The notes below the pieces were generated by a model. The model ran no database searches. It had not been told where the DNA came from and was given only the letters and a program-made list of their open reading frames with translations. From Micrasema longulum (taxonomy: Eukaryota > Arthropoda > Insecta > Trichoptera > Brachycentridae), in NCBI GenBank assembly GCA_022494885.1, contig JAGVSM010003564.1, forward strand, positions 38,530 to 102,529: a DNA stretch of 64,000 nt, written 5' to 3'. Made by a program: the position numbers and the translations under genes. The stretch's first letter is position 1, and every line of letters begins with the position of its first letter. Below are positions 21,952 to 32,617 of the stretch, one piece after another.

Positions 21952-22190
21952 TAATGACTCAAATGACCCGTCTTTATTGTATTGTCAACTTATGACAAAA
22001 TCTGGACTTTTGTTTAAGTTTTTATCGCGATTTAAACGAGCACTAAATAAATAGTCCAGATCTTGTCATAATGTTCCTTATGTTTGTCAATGCTTCTTTT
22101 CTTTTTTTTATGTTTTTAACTATTCTTTTATTGAGTATTAAAACCTTATAAATTGTATAAATGGACAATGTCCGTTAATAAATAAATGTC
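21952..22190 (+). mobile_element. Second copy of the 20560-21240 LINE, 3' end only
   Basis: Starts within the last 40 codons (ATGACTCAAATGACCCGTC) and keeps the CGATTTAAACGAGCACTAAA end, the stop, the 3' UTR, the GGACAATGTCC hairpin and a TAATAAATAAAT tail. Frameshifts are present. Confidence 0.85.
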
Positions 22191-22274
22191 TTTCTCGCGA
22201 TGAAAATATCTATACGATTCAACTACAAACTAAAAAATAATTCTCTTTCAACGGTTTTTTTAATAAAAGATAAA

Positions 22275-22750
22275 CTTTAGATAGTAAACACTCCTATCGT
22301 GAACGTATTGATAATAGTGTCAACAAATCTCTCAAACTTCTTGGTTTTATCAATAGAATGACGACGGACTTCAAAAATATCAATACCATTTACTGCTCAC
22401 TAGTTCGACCCCATATAGAAAATGCCTTATCAATTTGGTCTACATTGTATAGGACTCATATTGATCATATCGAGTCTGTCTAACGCCGTTTTCTAAGAAA
22501 AGTGGTATGGTGGCTCGGATTACAAAGGGGTGAATATTCCTATTTTAAAATAGAGCAATCTCTTAATATGTCTTTGGAGAAACGTAAACAGACTCGAAAC
22601 ATTGTTCAAGTATTTTAAAATTATATGTTAAACGCTTTTCTGTAATAAAGCCAGATTTTGCAGTTTCTAAAATCGATCATAAAATCTTACTTTTATATTT
22701 GATTAAACGGAACTCACAATTACATCACGCACAGATAGTTATTATAATTG
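22275..22750 (+). mobile_element. Third piece of the same jockey-like LINE, interrupted by a SINE
   Basis: Codons read KSLKLLGFINRMTTDF, YCSLVRPHIENALSIWSTLY and HIDHIESV, one stop, then RRFLRKVVWWLGLQRGEYSY and LEKRKQTRNIVQVF. This aligns with 20564-20860 and keeps the intact VRP reading that the first copy lost. It ends at or near the SINE-A insertion at 22751, with no 3' UTR recognised beyond. Confidence 0.8.
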
Positions 22751-22920
22751 GCGGCATCCGTGGTGTAGCGGTGAAGACGCTTGACTCACGCGCGGAAGGT
22801 TCTGGGTTCGATTCCCGGTGAGAACACAAACATTTAATGTAATTTTTCTCAAGCCTGGGTGTTTTGTGCTGTAATTCACCACTGTAATTAGGTCTCCTGG
22901 CCTGATGTGGTGAAAAAAAA
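22751..22920 (+). mobile_element. SINE-A, copy 1
   Basis: tRNA-like head GCGGCATCCGTGGTGTAGCG, then GGTTCTGGGTTCGATTCCCG (B box), followed by GAACACAAACATTTAATG. The tRNA-unrelated body runs through TTCTCAAGCCTGGGTG, GTAATTCACCACTGTAATT and CTCCTGGCCTGATGTGGTG, ending in an A-run. Four copies in the window share the whole architecture. Confidence 0.9.
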
Positions 22921-23655
22921 CTTGAAATCATAACGTCCGCGTCCTTACTAGAAGTTAATCCAAGAACTCAATAAGAGACCCAGTATAGTAAATTCAATAT
23001 TAGGTACCAAGGCTAAACAGAACTACACAAACTTGAATTGACTATCAGTTATTTCTCAAATCCGATAAGATTTTCCAATTCCCTCATAAAATGGAGTCTT
23101 TTCTACAAATATCTTTCTAATGATATTTTATCTCTGAATCCAATCCCAAAATGTCAAAAACAGATTAAATTATTAAGAAACTTAACAATCTTATGTAGTA
23201 TTTATTTATTAATTTCAATATACAAATTAAAATAATAAAATAAAACATTTTTATTAGGTTGAGTGCCTTTCAGCTCTTTTGGTAAAAACCCGTTCTGAGA
23301 GGAAATGTATTATATTAGAAAGAATAATCAAATATGATATTCTGAGTAAGTTTTTTCATTACGTATTACTTGAAATTAGAATCCCAAAAGAATGATAATC
23401 ACAATTCAAATATACATATTATCAATACATTGAATTAAAACATATAAAATTATATTCAAATCTAAAGAAAAAAGTTGTTTAAATGAATTATTAGCATAAT
23501 TGTGCAATTTTATTACTAACAGAAAAAAAACACGGTGAATAAAACAAACATTAATCATATCGTAACATGATTTTGAGGATAGTGTCTTTTTTTACAATTT
23601 AAGTTTCTATTATTCTTATTCCGGGCGCATTTTTTTCAATAAACAAATAAACATG
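22921..23655. other. Unassigned AT-rich DNA
   Basis: A 65-codon open frame at 23038 has no recognisable content. Confidence 0.4.
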
Positions 23656-23659
23656 CTGA

Positions 23660-23860
23660 AATTTGGTTACGATGCATGACATGTTATCATTTAGAACATG
23701 CATCCTCAGACAAAAGATTTTTATTTGTAAACTATGTGACTAATTTCCAATTTGTTTTTGAAATTATTTTTGTAAATAATGTGTTGTTTATTAGTTAAGG
23801 TATAACTACTTGTTCAATTTTTATTTGTACAGCTATTTAAAATAAATACATTACATTACA
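23660..23860 (+). repeat. Repeat with GGTTACGATGCATGACATGT, LINE-like tail
   Basis: GGTTACGATGCATGACATGT and a following AACATGCATCCT are shared with 29878-29925. The stretch ends in AAAATAAATACATTACATTA, a LINE-like tail. The class is unresolved. Confidence 0.45.
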
Positions 23861-23861
23861 T

Positions 23862-23990
23862 TAAGTAGCCACTTTACACGCTGTATAACATTCACCATTT
23901 TGGGTATGTTTGAACATCCATATATCTTCACTTCTTCAATCTATTTCAAACTCTGTTCTTTTTGCCAACAGGTGTACACTTAATGTAAGA
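23862..23990 (-). repeat. Family P fragment, minus strand
   Basis: TTAAGTAGCCACTTTACACG, AACATTCACCATTTTGGGTA and TTCACTTCTTCAATCT. Confidence 0.7.
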
Positions 23991-24420
23991 ATACGATTTT
24001 CAAAAATGTATTGAATATTATTTAACTGTTACCAAAAATTCATTTTTAAAAAATGTGTAGAAATTATAATAAATTTAGGAAATAATCTGATTGGGATACA
24101 TTAAAAACGAACGTTGTTTGTAAACATTTGAGTACAAACTTTTTTGTATGCCAAAAAATAGCATCCTCCCATTTTTTTAGTACCTGCATTCTCGTCAAAT
24201 GCAGCCCTGGTAGGTCGATGAATAAAACATTTACGCTCCTAAGTTTTTTTCTACAGATCTCATTGAATATTTTAAGAGCTACAAACCCAAGGCAAAGCTC
24301 ATAATTTTGCAAAAAAAACACACGTACATTAGTCCAGTAGTTAGTTAGTCTATCGAGGACACGCATACAAACATTGTTTTTTTATATATATAGACACTAA
24401 TCAAAATAAAAACACTATTA
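23991..24420. other. Unassigned DNA with a 100-codon minus open frame
   Basis: The minus open frame at 24064-24366 starts with Met but has no domain I recognise and no splice or neighbour support. Confidence 0.3.
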
Positions 24421-24515
24421 GGGTTGTGGTTCCGTGGTAGTATTGTCGACTCACGGGCCAAAGGTCTGAGTTTCAAATCCCACTCTACCAAAACTCGATT
24501 TCCATTTTTCCATGC
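24421..24515 (+). mobile_element. SINE-D, copy 1
   Basis: A 71-base tRNA-like head opens GGGTTGTGGTTCCGTGG and closes CCCACTCTACCA, with a B box degraded to GAGTTTCAAATCC. A 3' extension, AAACTCGATTTCCATTTTTC, follows. The head and extension recur at 48799, which indicates a SINE and not a tRNA gene. Confidence 0.65.
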
Positions 24516-25066
24516 ACAAGTCATTTTTGAGTTTTAGGAAATGTTTTGAAAATTCGAATATTTTAATTGTACGAGCAATATTTACATTTGTTAAGAGACT
24601 AGATATAATGATATATTGGCAAACCTTTTAAGTACATCCGTCAGAGTTTATTGTGTAAAAAGTTTAAAAATTCGCAATGTATCTTATACACTTACTACTA
24701 CTTACACTGCGCACCGCCGACTTACATTATTTTTTAAAGGCTTATCAATCTTGATTAATAGATGTTCGTGGCGCTAAAGGAAAACTTTCGTTTTCTACCA
24801 AAAAGAATGGTTTCTTTACATGACCATTAATCTTGACCGATGATAAGACTATAAAGTGATATGGAAAGATGAATTAATTAACTCGAGGCCAAATTTCTTT
24901 CTCAAAATAGCAGATTAATCACGCAGTACAATAATTCATCCGTAATTTTTCTTATGCTGTGTGTAGGTACTGTTTTAACGTGGTGTTTTATCTGCATATC
25001 AGGAAAATATAAACCACAGAAAGCGTTACCTTCTACCTACATACATACCATATAATATATTGCGTG
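24516..25066. other. Unassigned AT-rich DNA
   Basis: Nothing recognised. Confidence 0.4.
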
Positions 25067-25825
25067 TCGGCCTCCTGCTGCAGTGGTCAGCGCATTTGCC
25101 TAGCTTGCAAGAGGTGTCGGGTTCGATTCCCGACATGGTTGACATAAAATATTTGTTATTTAAAAGGTGTTTTACACTAAAATATTTTATAATTTACCCT
25201 GGACTTTCACTAAGTTTTGCTTTTGACCTAATAAAGCTCAGCCGAAATCGAGTGAAGGTTATCACTAGAGCCCGCCCAGGGCGCTGCAGATTGAACAAAC
25301 ACCGCGCTAGAATGAACCTTTCCGAAACTTCTAGATGTAGGTTCTGCAGTGCAGCTGGGGAAACACTTATACACATTCTATGTGAATGTGATGCTTTACA
25401 TCATAAAGGAGCCTCATCCCCGGGGGACCACTGGCTAAACCTGAGGATGTTAATATGGATACTTAATCGCCCGATACTGTACGGATCTGGGCTTGGAGAT
25501 TTAGCAAAATATAAACTCTCGCCTTCCACACAGTAGCCAGGCTTTTTATTGACCCGGGCTTAAAGGGTGAGAACTATTCACGGGGACCCGTCATAATAGA
25601 TCTTCACAGGTCGCAGTGACGTCAGGAGCTTGTATAACACTGACCCCCACCTCTAAGAATAAAAATAATTGTCCCTGGACTGGTACCTGAAGCGTAAGAC
25701 TGATCATCTTACCTTAATGAAACAAAAATAATTCAGATATACTGTGATTGGTGTACCAATGCAGTGTCCTATCCACCATTAGGTGCAGAAAGGGAATGAT
25801 AATGATGAAATAATGAATATATTGC
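25067..25825 (+). mobile_element. SINE-B copy split by a LINE
   Basis: tRNA-like head GTCGGCCTCCTGCTGCAGTG, GTCAGCGCATTTGCCTAGCT and B box GGGTTCGATTCCC, then ACATGGTTGACATAAAAT. The body breaks at 25205 and resumes at 25673 with GGTACCTGAAGCGTAAGACT, the GATTGGTGTACCAATGCAGT block and a GAATGATAATGATGAAATAA tail. Removing 25206-25672 and one copy of CCCTGGACT restores the layout of the full copy at 57941-58203. Confidence 0.9.
25206..25672 (+). mobile_element. I/R1-like LINE, 5'-truncated, inserted in SINE-B
   Basis: The open frame here (stop at 25534-25536) encodes the C-terminus of a non-LTR ORF2 after the RNase H region. It reads SRNRVKVITRARPGRCRLNK, then a zinc-binding motif CRFCSAAGETLIHILCEC (CxxC-H-C spacing), then WILNRPILYGSGLG. 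Such a CCHC-type tail is known in I, R1 and LOA-group elements. The 3' UTR includes CACAGGTCGCAGTGACGTCA and ends in a TAAGAATAAAAATAATTG tail. The insertion is flanked by CCCTGGACT at 25197-25205 and 25673-25681, a 9-bp target duplication, so it arrived by retrotransposition. The frame is undamaged in this stretch, which suggests a fairly young insertion. The ATG at 25060 belongs to the SINE and is not a real start. Confidence 0.85.
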
Positions 25826-25877
25826 GTGCAGGTTAGAATGCTAAAAGATTGTCAGGAGCTAATCAATGAACAGGAGT

Positions 25878-26024
25878 GCGGCCTCCGTGGTGTAGTGGTT
25901 AAGATGCTTGACTCACGCACGGAAGATTTCGAGATCGATTCCCGGTGAGAACTCAAAATTTAAATGTGATTTTTCTCAAACTGTAATTTACCACTGCAAT
26001 TGTACCTCCTGCCCTGGTGTGTTA
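25878..26024 (+). mobile_element. SINE-A, copy 2
   Basis: Head GCGGCCTCCGTGGTGTAGTG, GACTCACGCACGGAAG, a B box ATCGATTCCCG, then GAACTCAAAATTTAAATG and the TTTCTCAAACTG and CACTGCAATTGTACCTCCTG body. It lacks the GCCTGGGTG segment. Confidence 0.85.
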
Positions 26025-26098
26025 TGATTTGGTCGTGCCATGACTTTCTCGGTCTTCCTCTCTGTCTGCATCCATCAATATTCGCATCGTAAATCCAT
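26024..26098 (-). mobile_element. RTE-like LINE fragment, minus strand
   Basis: The minus strand matches 6260-6330 of the RTE-like element: ATTTACGATGCGAATATTGA, GGATGCAGACAGAGAGGAAG and ACCGAGAAAGTCATGGCACG. It abuts SINE-A copy 2. Confidence 0.85.
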
Positions 26099-26274
26099 GA
26101 AATTATTTTAAAATAAGAAAATATGCAAAGACCCCTTATTGTATTTGTTTTGTCGACTTATCTATCCTCCCTTATCCATCAAAATATTTCGTCCAACGAA
26201 AGTGTAATCTACCATGGGAAGTACAGGTTCAATAGCTTGTTACCAGATTAAGAAAGCTGTGTCATGTATTCTGC

Positions 26275-26785
26275 TCACTCAGGAGTATTCCGGAATTTAG
26301 CATTCTCAAAACTGTGTATTTTGTTATTTTCCAGTCAGTGGTTACCTTTGGTATAGTGGGTTGGGGAGGTTGCACGTTTTCTATCATAAACCCCCTAATA
26401 AATTTACAAACATTAATTCTTAGAGTAATGCTTCGATGTCCCACAACTTTCCCATCTGAGTTTCAATTTATGAAGGTACTGGGTTTTAGAATTTTTTTTT
26501 TTAAAGAGTCATTGACCCATTTATGGTCATGTGGTCACAAAAAAAAACCCAGAAGAATGCTCATACGAGGTTTTCCTGTGATTTTAATTATTTAATATAA
26601 AAAAACGAACGACTTTTGCTCAGAGAAATTTCTCTTTTACGGCCTCAAGAGTGTTCAATGTCCTGGATGAACATATTTAGTTCTTCAAAACAAAGGCCAA
26701 TTTCAGGAGATGTGTATAAGTTTCGATTTTTCCTAAATGAAGAGACCATCGCAGAAGACTGCTGCGAGACATTGCATAGATTTAT
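26275..26785 (+). mobile_element. Jockey-like LINE C-terminus, second copy of the 15400 family
   Basis: Codons read LKTVYFVIFQSVVTFGIVGW and GGCTFSIINPLINLQTLILR, then RCPTTFPSEFQFMKVLG. Further on come RTTFAQRNFSFTASR and VFNVLDEHI, with scattered stops. The VYFxxFxSxxxxGIxGWG pattern is the region after the RT active site in jockey-group elements. Both halves align with 15440-15822. A minus-strand SINE-B begins at 26785, so the 3' UTR is missing or cut. Confidence 0.75.
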
Positions 26786-27020
26786 ATCATCATCATTCCC
26801 TTTCCGCACCAAATGGTGCAAAGGGCACTGCTCCGGTACACCAATTGCAGCGTATATTGATCATTTTTTTACATGAAGGTAAGATGATCAGTCTTACACT
26901 TCAGGTGTCAGTCCAGGTACTCAGAAATATATGAGTGTAAAAAAACCCTTTAAAATAAATATTTCAATAGACTACATGCATTGTAAGCAAACGCGCTGAC
27001 CATTACATCACGAGGCCGAC
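26785..27020 (-). mobile_element. SINE-B, minus strand
   Basis: From the 3' tail ATCATCATCATTCCC through GTACACCAATTGCAGCGTAT and ATGAAGGTAAGATGATCAGT to the head end GACCATTACATCACGAGGCC. The B-box part of the head is deleted. Confidence 0.85.
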
Positions 27021-27159
27021 AAAATAGATTTGTTTATTATAGTACTATTAAGCGTGATGTTCAGATGTTTAGTAAAATTTATTGTTATGTTATATTTTTA
27101 TTTGTAGTATTCTGTAGGTAATAATGTGCATGCTTCCAATTTCTATTATGTTTTTTTTT

Positions 27160-27362
27160 AAAAGGAACAACCCGCTAAGCCTCTTTAGAGGCTTGTCAGC
27201 AGGTGGAAAATAGGATATGGAAGGAAGTTATGAAAAATATACCACATCACCCAAACCAATTGAGAAAAAATCTTTCTTGGAATTATTTCTTGCTACTGGC
27301 GGGAATCGAACCCGCGACGCTAGTTTCACAGTTAGCTGTCTTACCAACTGCGCCACGGCGCC
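27160..27362 (-). mobile_element. SINE-C, minus strand, well preserved
   Basis: Minus strand: head GGCGCCGTGGCGCAGTTGGT, then a B box GCGGGTTCGATTCCCGCC, then AAAGATTTTTTCTCA and a terminal hairpin, CCTCTAAAGAGG (near 27180), inside GCTGACAAG...CTTAGCGGG. The head is better preserved than in the copy at 662-827. Confidence 0.85.
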
Positions 27363-29875
27363 TGTTGGGTCTTGTATCCTAACTCAACACAGGAATCTTG
27401 GCCTCATAAAGTTAGGGATACCTTATTATTTTTTGTAACGTGTATCTAATGAAAAAATAAAATTAAAATATTTTTTTAAATATTGTTTCTTAAATTTTTG
27501 TGGGTACCTAGTAGATACGTAAACGCCTTTACGTTTATTCATAATCTTTAAAATATGACAATCTTTCTTATGTGCGAGGAAGGGCGCCGGTCCCGATAAA
27601 TTATTCATAGATTCGTCAATTCAAAAAACTGATTGTCACATCAAATTTACATAGCACGAGACTGCACAGCGCAATAAAAGTCTTCCTCTACCGCCAGCAA
27701 TTTGTAAATGCAAATTGTCAAGAGACGGCGAGAGAAGTTATCTCAAAATTAGCAACTCGGTTTCACGGTTTGTTCCCCATTCTTCGCCGACCATTTTGGA
27801 TTTAGATTTCAGTGCCGCGCGTCGGTATAGCAGACTACTACGAAGCCTACGGATGATCGTTTAACTGCAGTTACAGTTTTTGTCGCTAGGGGTTAGTAAT
27901 TTTGCTGAGCGTGGCGTGTTAAAATGGCTTTTTGAATTATTATACAGATTAAAATTTAGACGTCCAGTCGAGAATAAAATTAGATTTCTGCAAGCGAAAT
28001 CAACTAATTTTATTGGCTTTATGTGTAAATTTTAGCTTAATTTTGCTCTTAAAATCGTTAATATTTTTCACCCTTGTTAAATACGAAATAATGACACATG
28101 ATCATTGATATATAATACATGGCCCTAAAGCATAGAATTAAGAATAGTCCAGAAATCGCATACGAGCATCAAACAGAAGGCGACTAAACTACTCATAAAT
28201 GATTAGTTTAACGTTTTGACCTATTAGTTTCTCTGTAGACGTCGCTCAGTACGCAACTCCTGATTTAAATAACTATGCCGTGTTGTGTCCTTTTAAAGTG
28301 TATAAATACTGCTAGGATCTAGGATCTTAAAGAAACATGATGGGATCACATTTCATGTGTAATCAGCAAATGAATGTGTAAGTAGAAAATACATTAATTA
28401 AAAATCGAATTATTTTTTTATCTGTCAGATTGTCGAAGAAAACAAAATGCACATTCCGTTAGTGTAGTGAAGGTAGATTCTTTTTCCCCTACTTTGCTCA
28501 TCTAATATGAGAGAACTAATAAAAATTCAACCTCGGATTAAACAACTCTGTGGTGAACATTTGACCGACATTATTTTTAAAACATCAAATATTGTTTAAC
28601 ATGATATAAAAATATCCGTTTTATGTTAAATAAAATTTGTTTTTTTATTTTGAGTTCAATGTTCATTAATTCAATTACTCTTATTAAATTACCCTTTACT
28701 TATCTACTATGTTGCGTCAAACAATATTTCTTCTTTCTTCGATTTTTATTTTTTGCAGGCACCTAAATTTTGCTTCATTTATGGTAACACTGATGATTAA
28801 ACGTCAAACAAATACAAACACGTTAAACTAAATACGAAAAATTCCATTTAGACAATTATTGCTACCTTAAACATTACCTAAAACACTTAATTATTTTGAA
28901 TTGACCTACCGTGTTAGTTTTTTTTCCATTTTTTAAATAGTTTTATGTATCATTTGACGTCTAGTCATCGGTGTGGCCATTTTATGAAGTAAAGTTTCGT
29001 CGCATTCAAAAAAATAAAATCCCTAATTAACCACTCTTTAGGGGGTAGAGAAGATTCAGAATAGCACCCCAGGGCTGCGTTCAACGAGCATTCATATGTA
29101 ACCAAAAATTAAAGGATACTAATTTTTGATACATAAACAAGTTTTTATTTTAACGTTAGCATTAAACATTCGTTTTTGGTGGATCTCAATCAGGTTCATT
29201 CCTCAAATTCCTTTTAATTTCGACACATTTATTTCTGTTCACTGGATTTTTAGGAACGAAAAGAAAATATCAACTCGCGTTTATTTTATTTTAAAAACGC
29301 ATTCCTATCAGTGCATCACTGTAACTAAAAAGAGCTTCGCAATTGTGCCGCTAGGCGTAGTTTGACATATACAAAAAATAATATTTTCAAAAAGTACTCT
29401 TTTTACATGGATAAATACTTTATGCACCCCCTTTCATATAAAACCAACTACGCCATTAAAATGTAGCGAAAAAATAATTTTAAGAGCGAATGAAGATGTT
29501 ATATTAACAAAAATTGTACTGGTGTTCGAAACTTTAACCCCAGATACCTCTGTCTTTTTGTTTTTGTCACGTAGCACTTTTACTCACTCATGTCTTTAAT
29601 AATGTTTACGACACACAGTATTTTTTTATTTTTTTAAATGTTTAAACAAAATGACATACTGGTATAATGGACAAAACGACATTCGTTTGTACATGGAGGA
29701 AGTAAACGCAAAAAATGCAACTAAAAATACACCTGAAAAAAAAAGGGAAATTATAATGTTCTTTTTAATAACGGCACGGGTACTGAAAATTTTGTAGCTG
29801 ACACGCAGAGGAAGGATAAATATTGTACGTGCATTTATGCCAACGACCTTTTTTCGCGCTCCAAGACTGCTGAGA
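27363..29875. other. Long unassigned stretch
   Basis: No supported gene. A slightly GC-richer patch at 27750-27910 contains GCCGCGCGTCGG and could be regulatory, but nothing specific supports this. Confidence 0.35.
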
Positions 29876-29877
29876 GC

Positions 29878-29930
29878 TGGTTACGACGCATGACATGTTC
29901 CCTTTAGGATCATGCATTTTGTGCTGAGCT
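29878..29930 (+). repeat. GGTTACGACGCATGACATGT repeat, second copy
   Basis: Shares GGTTACGACGCATGACATGT and ATCATGCATTTTG with 23660-23715. Confidence 0.5.
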
Positions 29931-30038
29931 TTTTTATTTTTTTAAACTTATGTTTTATGTATGATATGCTAAAGATGATTACATAAAATACAAGTTTTCT
30001 AGCATTTATAATTAAAAATATATTAATCAAAATAAAAT

Positions 30039-30725
30039 CTGGGGATAATACTTGATTCAAAATTGACATTAAATGCAAATTTTGAACACGTTAATAAAAA
30101 AATATCAAAAAAAATATTTTTCCTTAGTAGATTGAGAAATAAATTAAATAAAGATACTGCAGAACTAATTTACAAAACAATCATTCTTCCACATATAGAT
30201 TACTGCTCAACAATATTATTTTTAGCAAACGAAGGAAATTTAAATAAACTAGAAATTTTACAAAATAAAGCGATGAGAATAGTTCTTAAGAAAAATAAAT
30301 ATAGCAATGTAAAAAAAATGAGAGATGAACTAAAATGGTTATCTGTAAGAAGGAGACTTAAATTTAATATGTTGATATTTATACATAAATTTTTTCACGA
30401 TAAATTACCAAAATATTTTAAAGATAAAGTTGTCTTAAACAAAAATTGTCATGAATATGCTACTAGACAAAAGGATAAAATAAGACTACCATTATTGAAA
30501 AGAGCTGAGTCGCAAAATTGTTTGATGTATAAGGGTTTAAAATGTATGATGAGATGCCTGAATGTATGAAGAATGAAAAGTGTCTGAAAGAATTTAAAAA
30601 TAAATGTATAAGTTACTGTAAGGAAATGTAAATATATATAGATGATGTAAATGTACATAATAGTTTATATTAGTTTTAATATAAGCTAACTTAAGAAATA
30701 AATTTAAAAAATATATATATATAAG
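30039..30725 (+). mobile_element. Jockey/CR1-like LINE, 5'-truncated, one frameshift
   Basis: The frame from about 30039 reads LGIILDSKLTLNANFEHVNK, then IILPHIDYCSTILFLAN, LEILQNKAMRIVLKKNKY and WLSVRRRLKFNMLIFIHKF, and LPKYFKDKV. The LGxxLD...LPHxDYC...LQxxxxR order is typical of RT thumb regions in jockey/CR1-type elements. Near 30540 a missing A shifts the true frame to MYDEMPECMKNEKCLKEFKN with a stop at 30629-30631; the other frame stops at 30567-30569. The 3' end is a run of TAAATATATATA. The codon use is extremely A-rich. The catalytic core is missing. Confidence 0.85.
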
Positions 30726-30814
30726 ACTTCTATATTAACCATGCCAATCCAACTCCATCTCACACTGTTTCAGTTGCAAAAAGATCTACAAAAAGCCGGA
30801 AGATCATCCCAAAG

Positions 30815-31216
30815 AATGAGGAAGTTCAGTGTTTTTTTATTTATTTTTATTTGTTAACCGAATATTAAACTAAGCCTTTTTTTATATATATCTTATTATT
30901 AGCGCTATGATTTTTTAAAGTTTTGTATTTCTGAAATAACTCCGCGTGTAACGTCAGAGGTTGTTCTATGACAGTTCTTCCGATTGGTTTGAGTAGGGTG
31001 ACCAAACCGGATATCCTTCGAAGCTCTCATATCATTGGATGGTTTATATAAACCAGTGACGTCATTCAAAGTACTGCGTTTTTACTAAAACATTTATTAA
31101 TATTTTTATCGTAAATTTTTAAGAAATTTTACACTACAATTTAACTCTCTAATTTTTACCGCACGCAAGAAAATATTTTTTGTATCTAATTTCCCTTAGA
31201 GCTGAAGTTCCTCATT
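30815..31216 (+). mobile_element. Inverted-repeat DNA element M1, copy 1
   Basis: The ends are inverted repeats: AATGAGGAAGTTCAG at the left and CTGAAGTTCCTCATT at the right. Inside are ATTTCTGAAATAACTCCGCG, TAACGTCAGAGGTTGTTCT, CAGTGACGTCATT and TAATTTTTACCGCACGC. No coding capacity. Two other end-to-end copies (35158-35411 and 55500-55931, both opposite orientation) share these parts, so this is a MITE-like family. I could not fix the target duplication. Confidence 0.8.
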
Positions 31217-31610
31217 CCAAGTTGTGTGACGAATTGACTAACTACACATTCTTTAAGTAAAAATATTTTTTTGATATACACGTTTTTGATAATATTATTT
31301 TGCAATTAGGCACAGCAGTCAACAGATTTTTCAGCCACAAAAATGGCGATAAAAGAATCGAGATTGGATCTTGTCATGTGAAAATAAGATGTTTCTCCGA
31401 CAATGAAAAGTGACAAGTGAAAGCGTCTGCTCCCGCAGATAATTTCACATTAAGCTGAATAGGAGATAAGAGAACAGCAACCAAGGAGTTAGATATAGGT
31501 GACGAACGATCAGCGATGATAAATGAGAATGGATGAGAAAACTCCGTCTGCCTGGTGTGGAACCAAGTAGATTAACGAATATACTTTAGCATTGACTGTT
31601 AAGTAAATAC
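31217..31610. other. Unassigned DNA
   Basis: Nothing recognised. Confidence 0.4.
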
Positions 31611-31611
31611 A

Positions 31612-31790
31612 GTACATACATTGAACTCCTTAATAAAGATACCAGTCTCGAAGATGTCGCGAAAGCGATGAAACCGGTCACTGGATATTTCAAATTTGTG
31701 GATTAAAGCACCACTCGTCTTTTATTTATATAATAAATTACAATGAACTTCCATCGTGAATTTTCACTTACAAACTTAAATGTTTTGAAT
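31612..31790 (+). mobile_element. Penelope-like terminal repeat with hammerhead-like motif
   Basis: ATTGAACTCCTTAATAAAGA leads into CCAGT (31642-31646), core CTCGAAGA, hairpin TCGC-GAAA-GCGA, GAAA at 31670-31673, ACCGGT (31673-31678), C, and ACTGG (31680-31684), which pairs with CCAGT. Downstream is TTGTGGATTAAAGCACCACT, then CTTTTATTTATATAATAAAT. The whole segment recurs at 59206-59340 (minus) and 59491-59622 (plus). The core has one extra C and one extra T relative to a canonical hammerhead. Penelope-like retroelements are known to carry hammerheads in their terminal repeats; no GIY-YIG or RT part is found here. Confidence 0.55.
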
Positions 31791-32329
31791 AATTGATTGA
31801 TTGGGCGTTTATTTTGTAGAACTCCATATTTATACATTCAATATAAAAATCAAACACTGATTTGAATCTACTGAAAACGCGTTTTTATTTTTACAATATA
31901 AAAACAAAAATGTACCAAATATCAATAAAGAAATATAGCTTTTTTCCCGTCTAATAATAAATAAATTTAGAATTTAGAATTCCCGCGAAAACGGTTCATT
32001 GCATTGGCCACGACCCTTATGCGTCATGATTCAGTTAAATTTAGAATATCGCCACGAATCTTGACGTCACAATTGTCAAGGCCAAACATGTCGCGTTTTT
32101 GTAAAGACATATTTTAAAACAATTTTATTTTTTCAAATTATATATGAAAACATTTCTCCACAATATCCATTTTGATTTTGAAAATGCAATAAATTTTTCT
32201 TAATCCATTTTACATGTTTTTATCGGTATACGTATTATGTGATATTTACCAATTGTTTTATCAATAATATTTTCAGTTTGTCCAAATTTTTGTAGACAAG
32301 AACTAGATTCAACCCCCTTTATTAATATT
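31791..32329. other. Unassigned AT-rich DNA
   Basis: Nothing recognised. Confidence 0.4.
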
Positions 32330-32334
32330 AATAT

Positions 32335-32400
32335 AAGATTTCAGCTCTTTGACTTCACAGAGATCAACAGATGAACGAATTGAAGGTATAAAATATACAT
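32335..32400 (+). repeat. Family P fragment
   Basis: AGATTTCAGCTCTTTGACTT and ATCAACAGATGAACGAATTG. It is separated from its other half (32618) by family G sequence, which suggests an insertion. Confidence 0.7.
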
Positions 32401-32414
32401 AAATACGTAGTGTT

Positions 32415-32585
32415 TAAAACCGTCTGGAAATTTTGTTATTTCTCTCTGTATATTGAGTCTTTTTTGTATATTCTCATATCTAAAAATATGTTTTGAAAAT
32501 AAATTGTTCAGTGTTCTCGGCACGGGTAACCTTAGTCAGGTCACATGATTTTTATTATTAATCATTGTTTGTCATGTAAAAAAAG
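32415..32585 (+). repeat. Repeat family G, copy 2
   Basis: TTATTTCTCTCTGTATATTG, GTGTTCTCGGCACGGGTAAC and AGGTCACATGATTTTTATTA, as at 10470-10645. It lies between two halves of a family P copy. Confidence 0.75.
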
Positions 32586-32617
32586 CTATTGAAAATAGAA
32601 ATTAATAAATAAATAGA

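Noticed and set aside
22751..22830. Possible functional tRNA genes at the SINE-A, B, C and D heads
   Set aside because: Each has a recurring non-tRNA body, several copies and mispaired stems; they are SINE heads.
24064..24366. 100-codon minus open frame beginning with Met
   Set aside because: Unrecognised and unsupported by context; could be chance.
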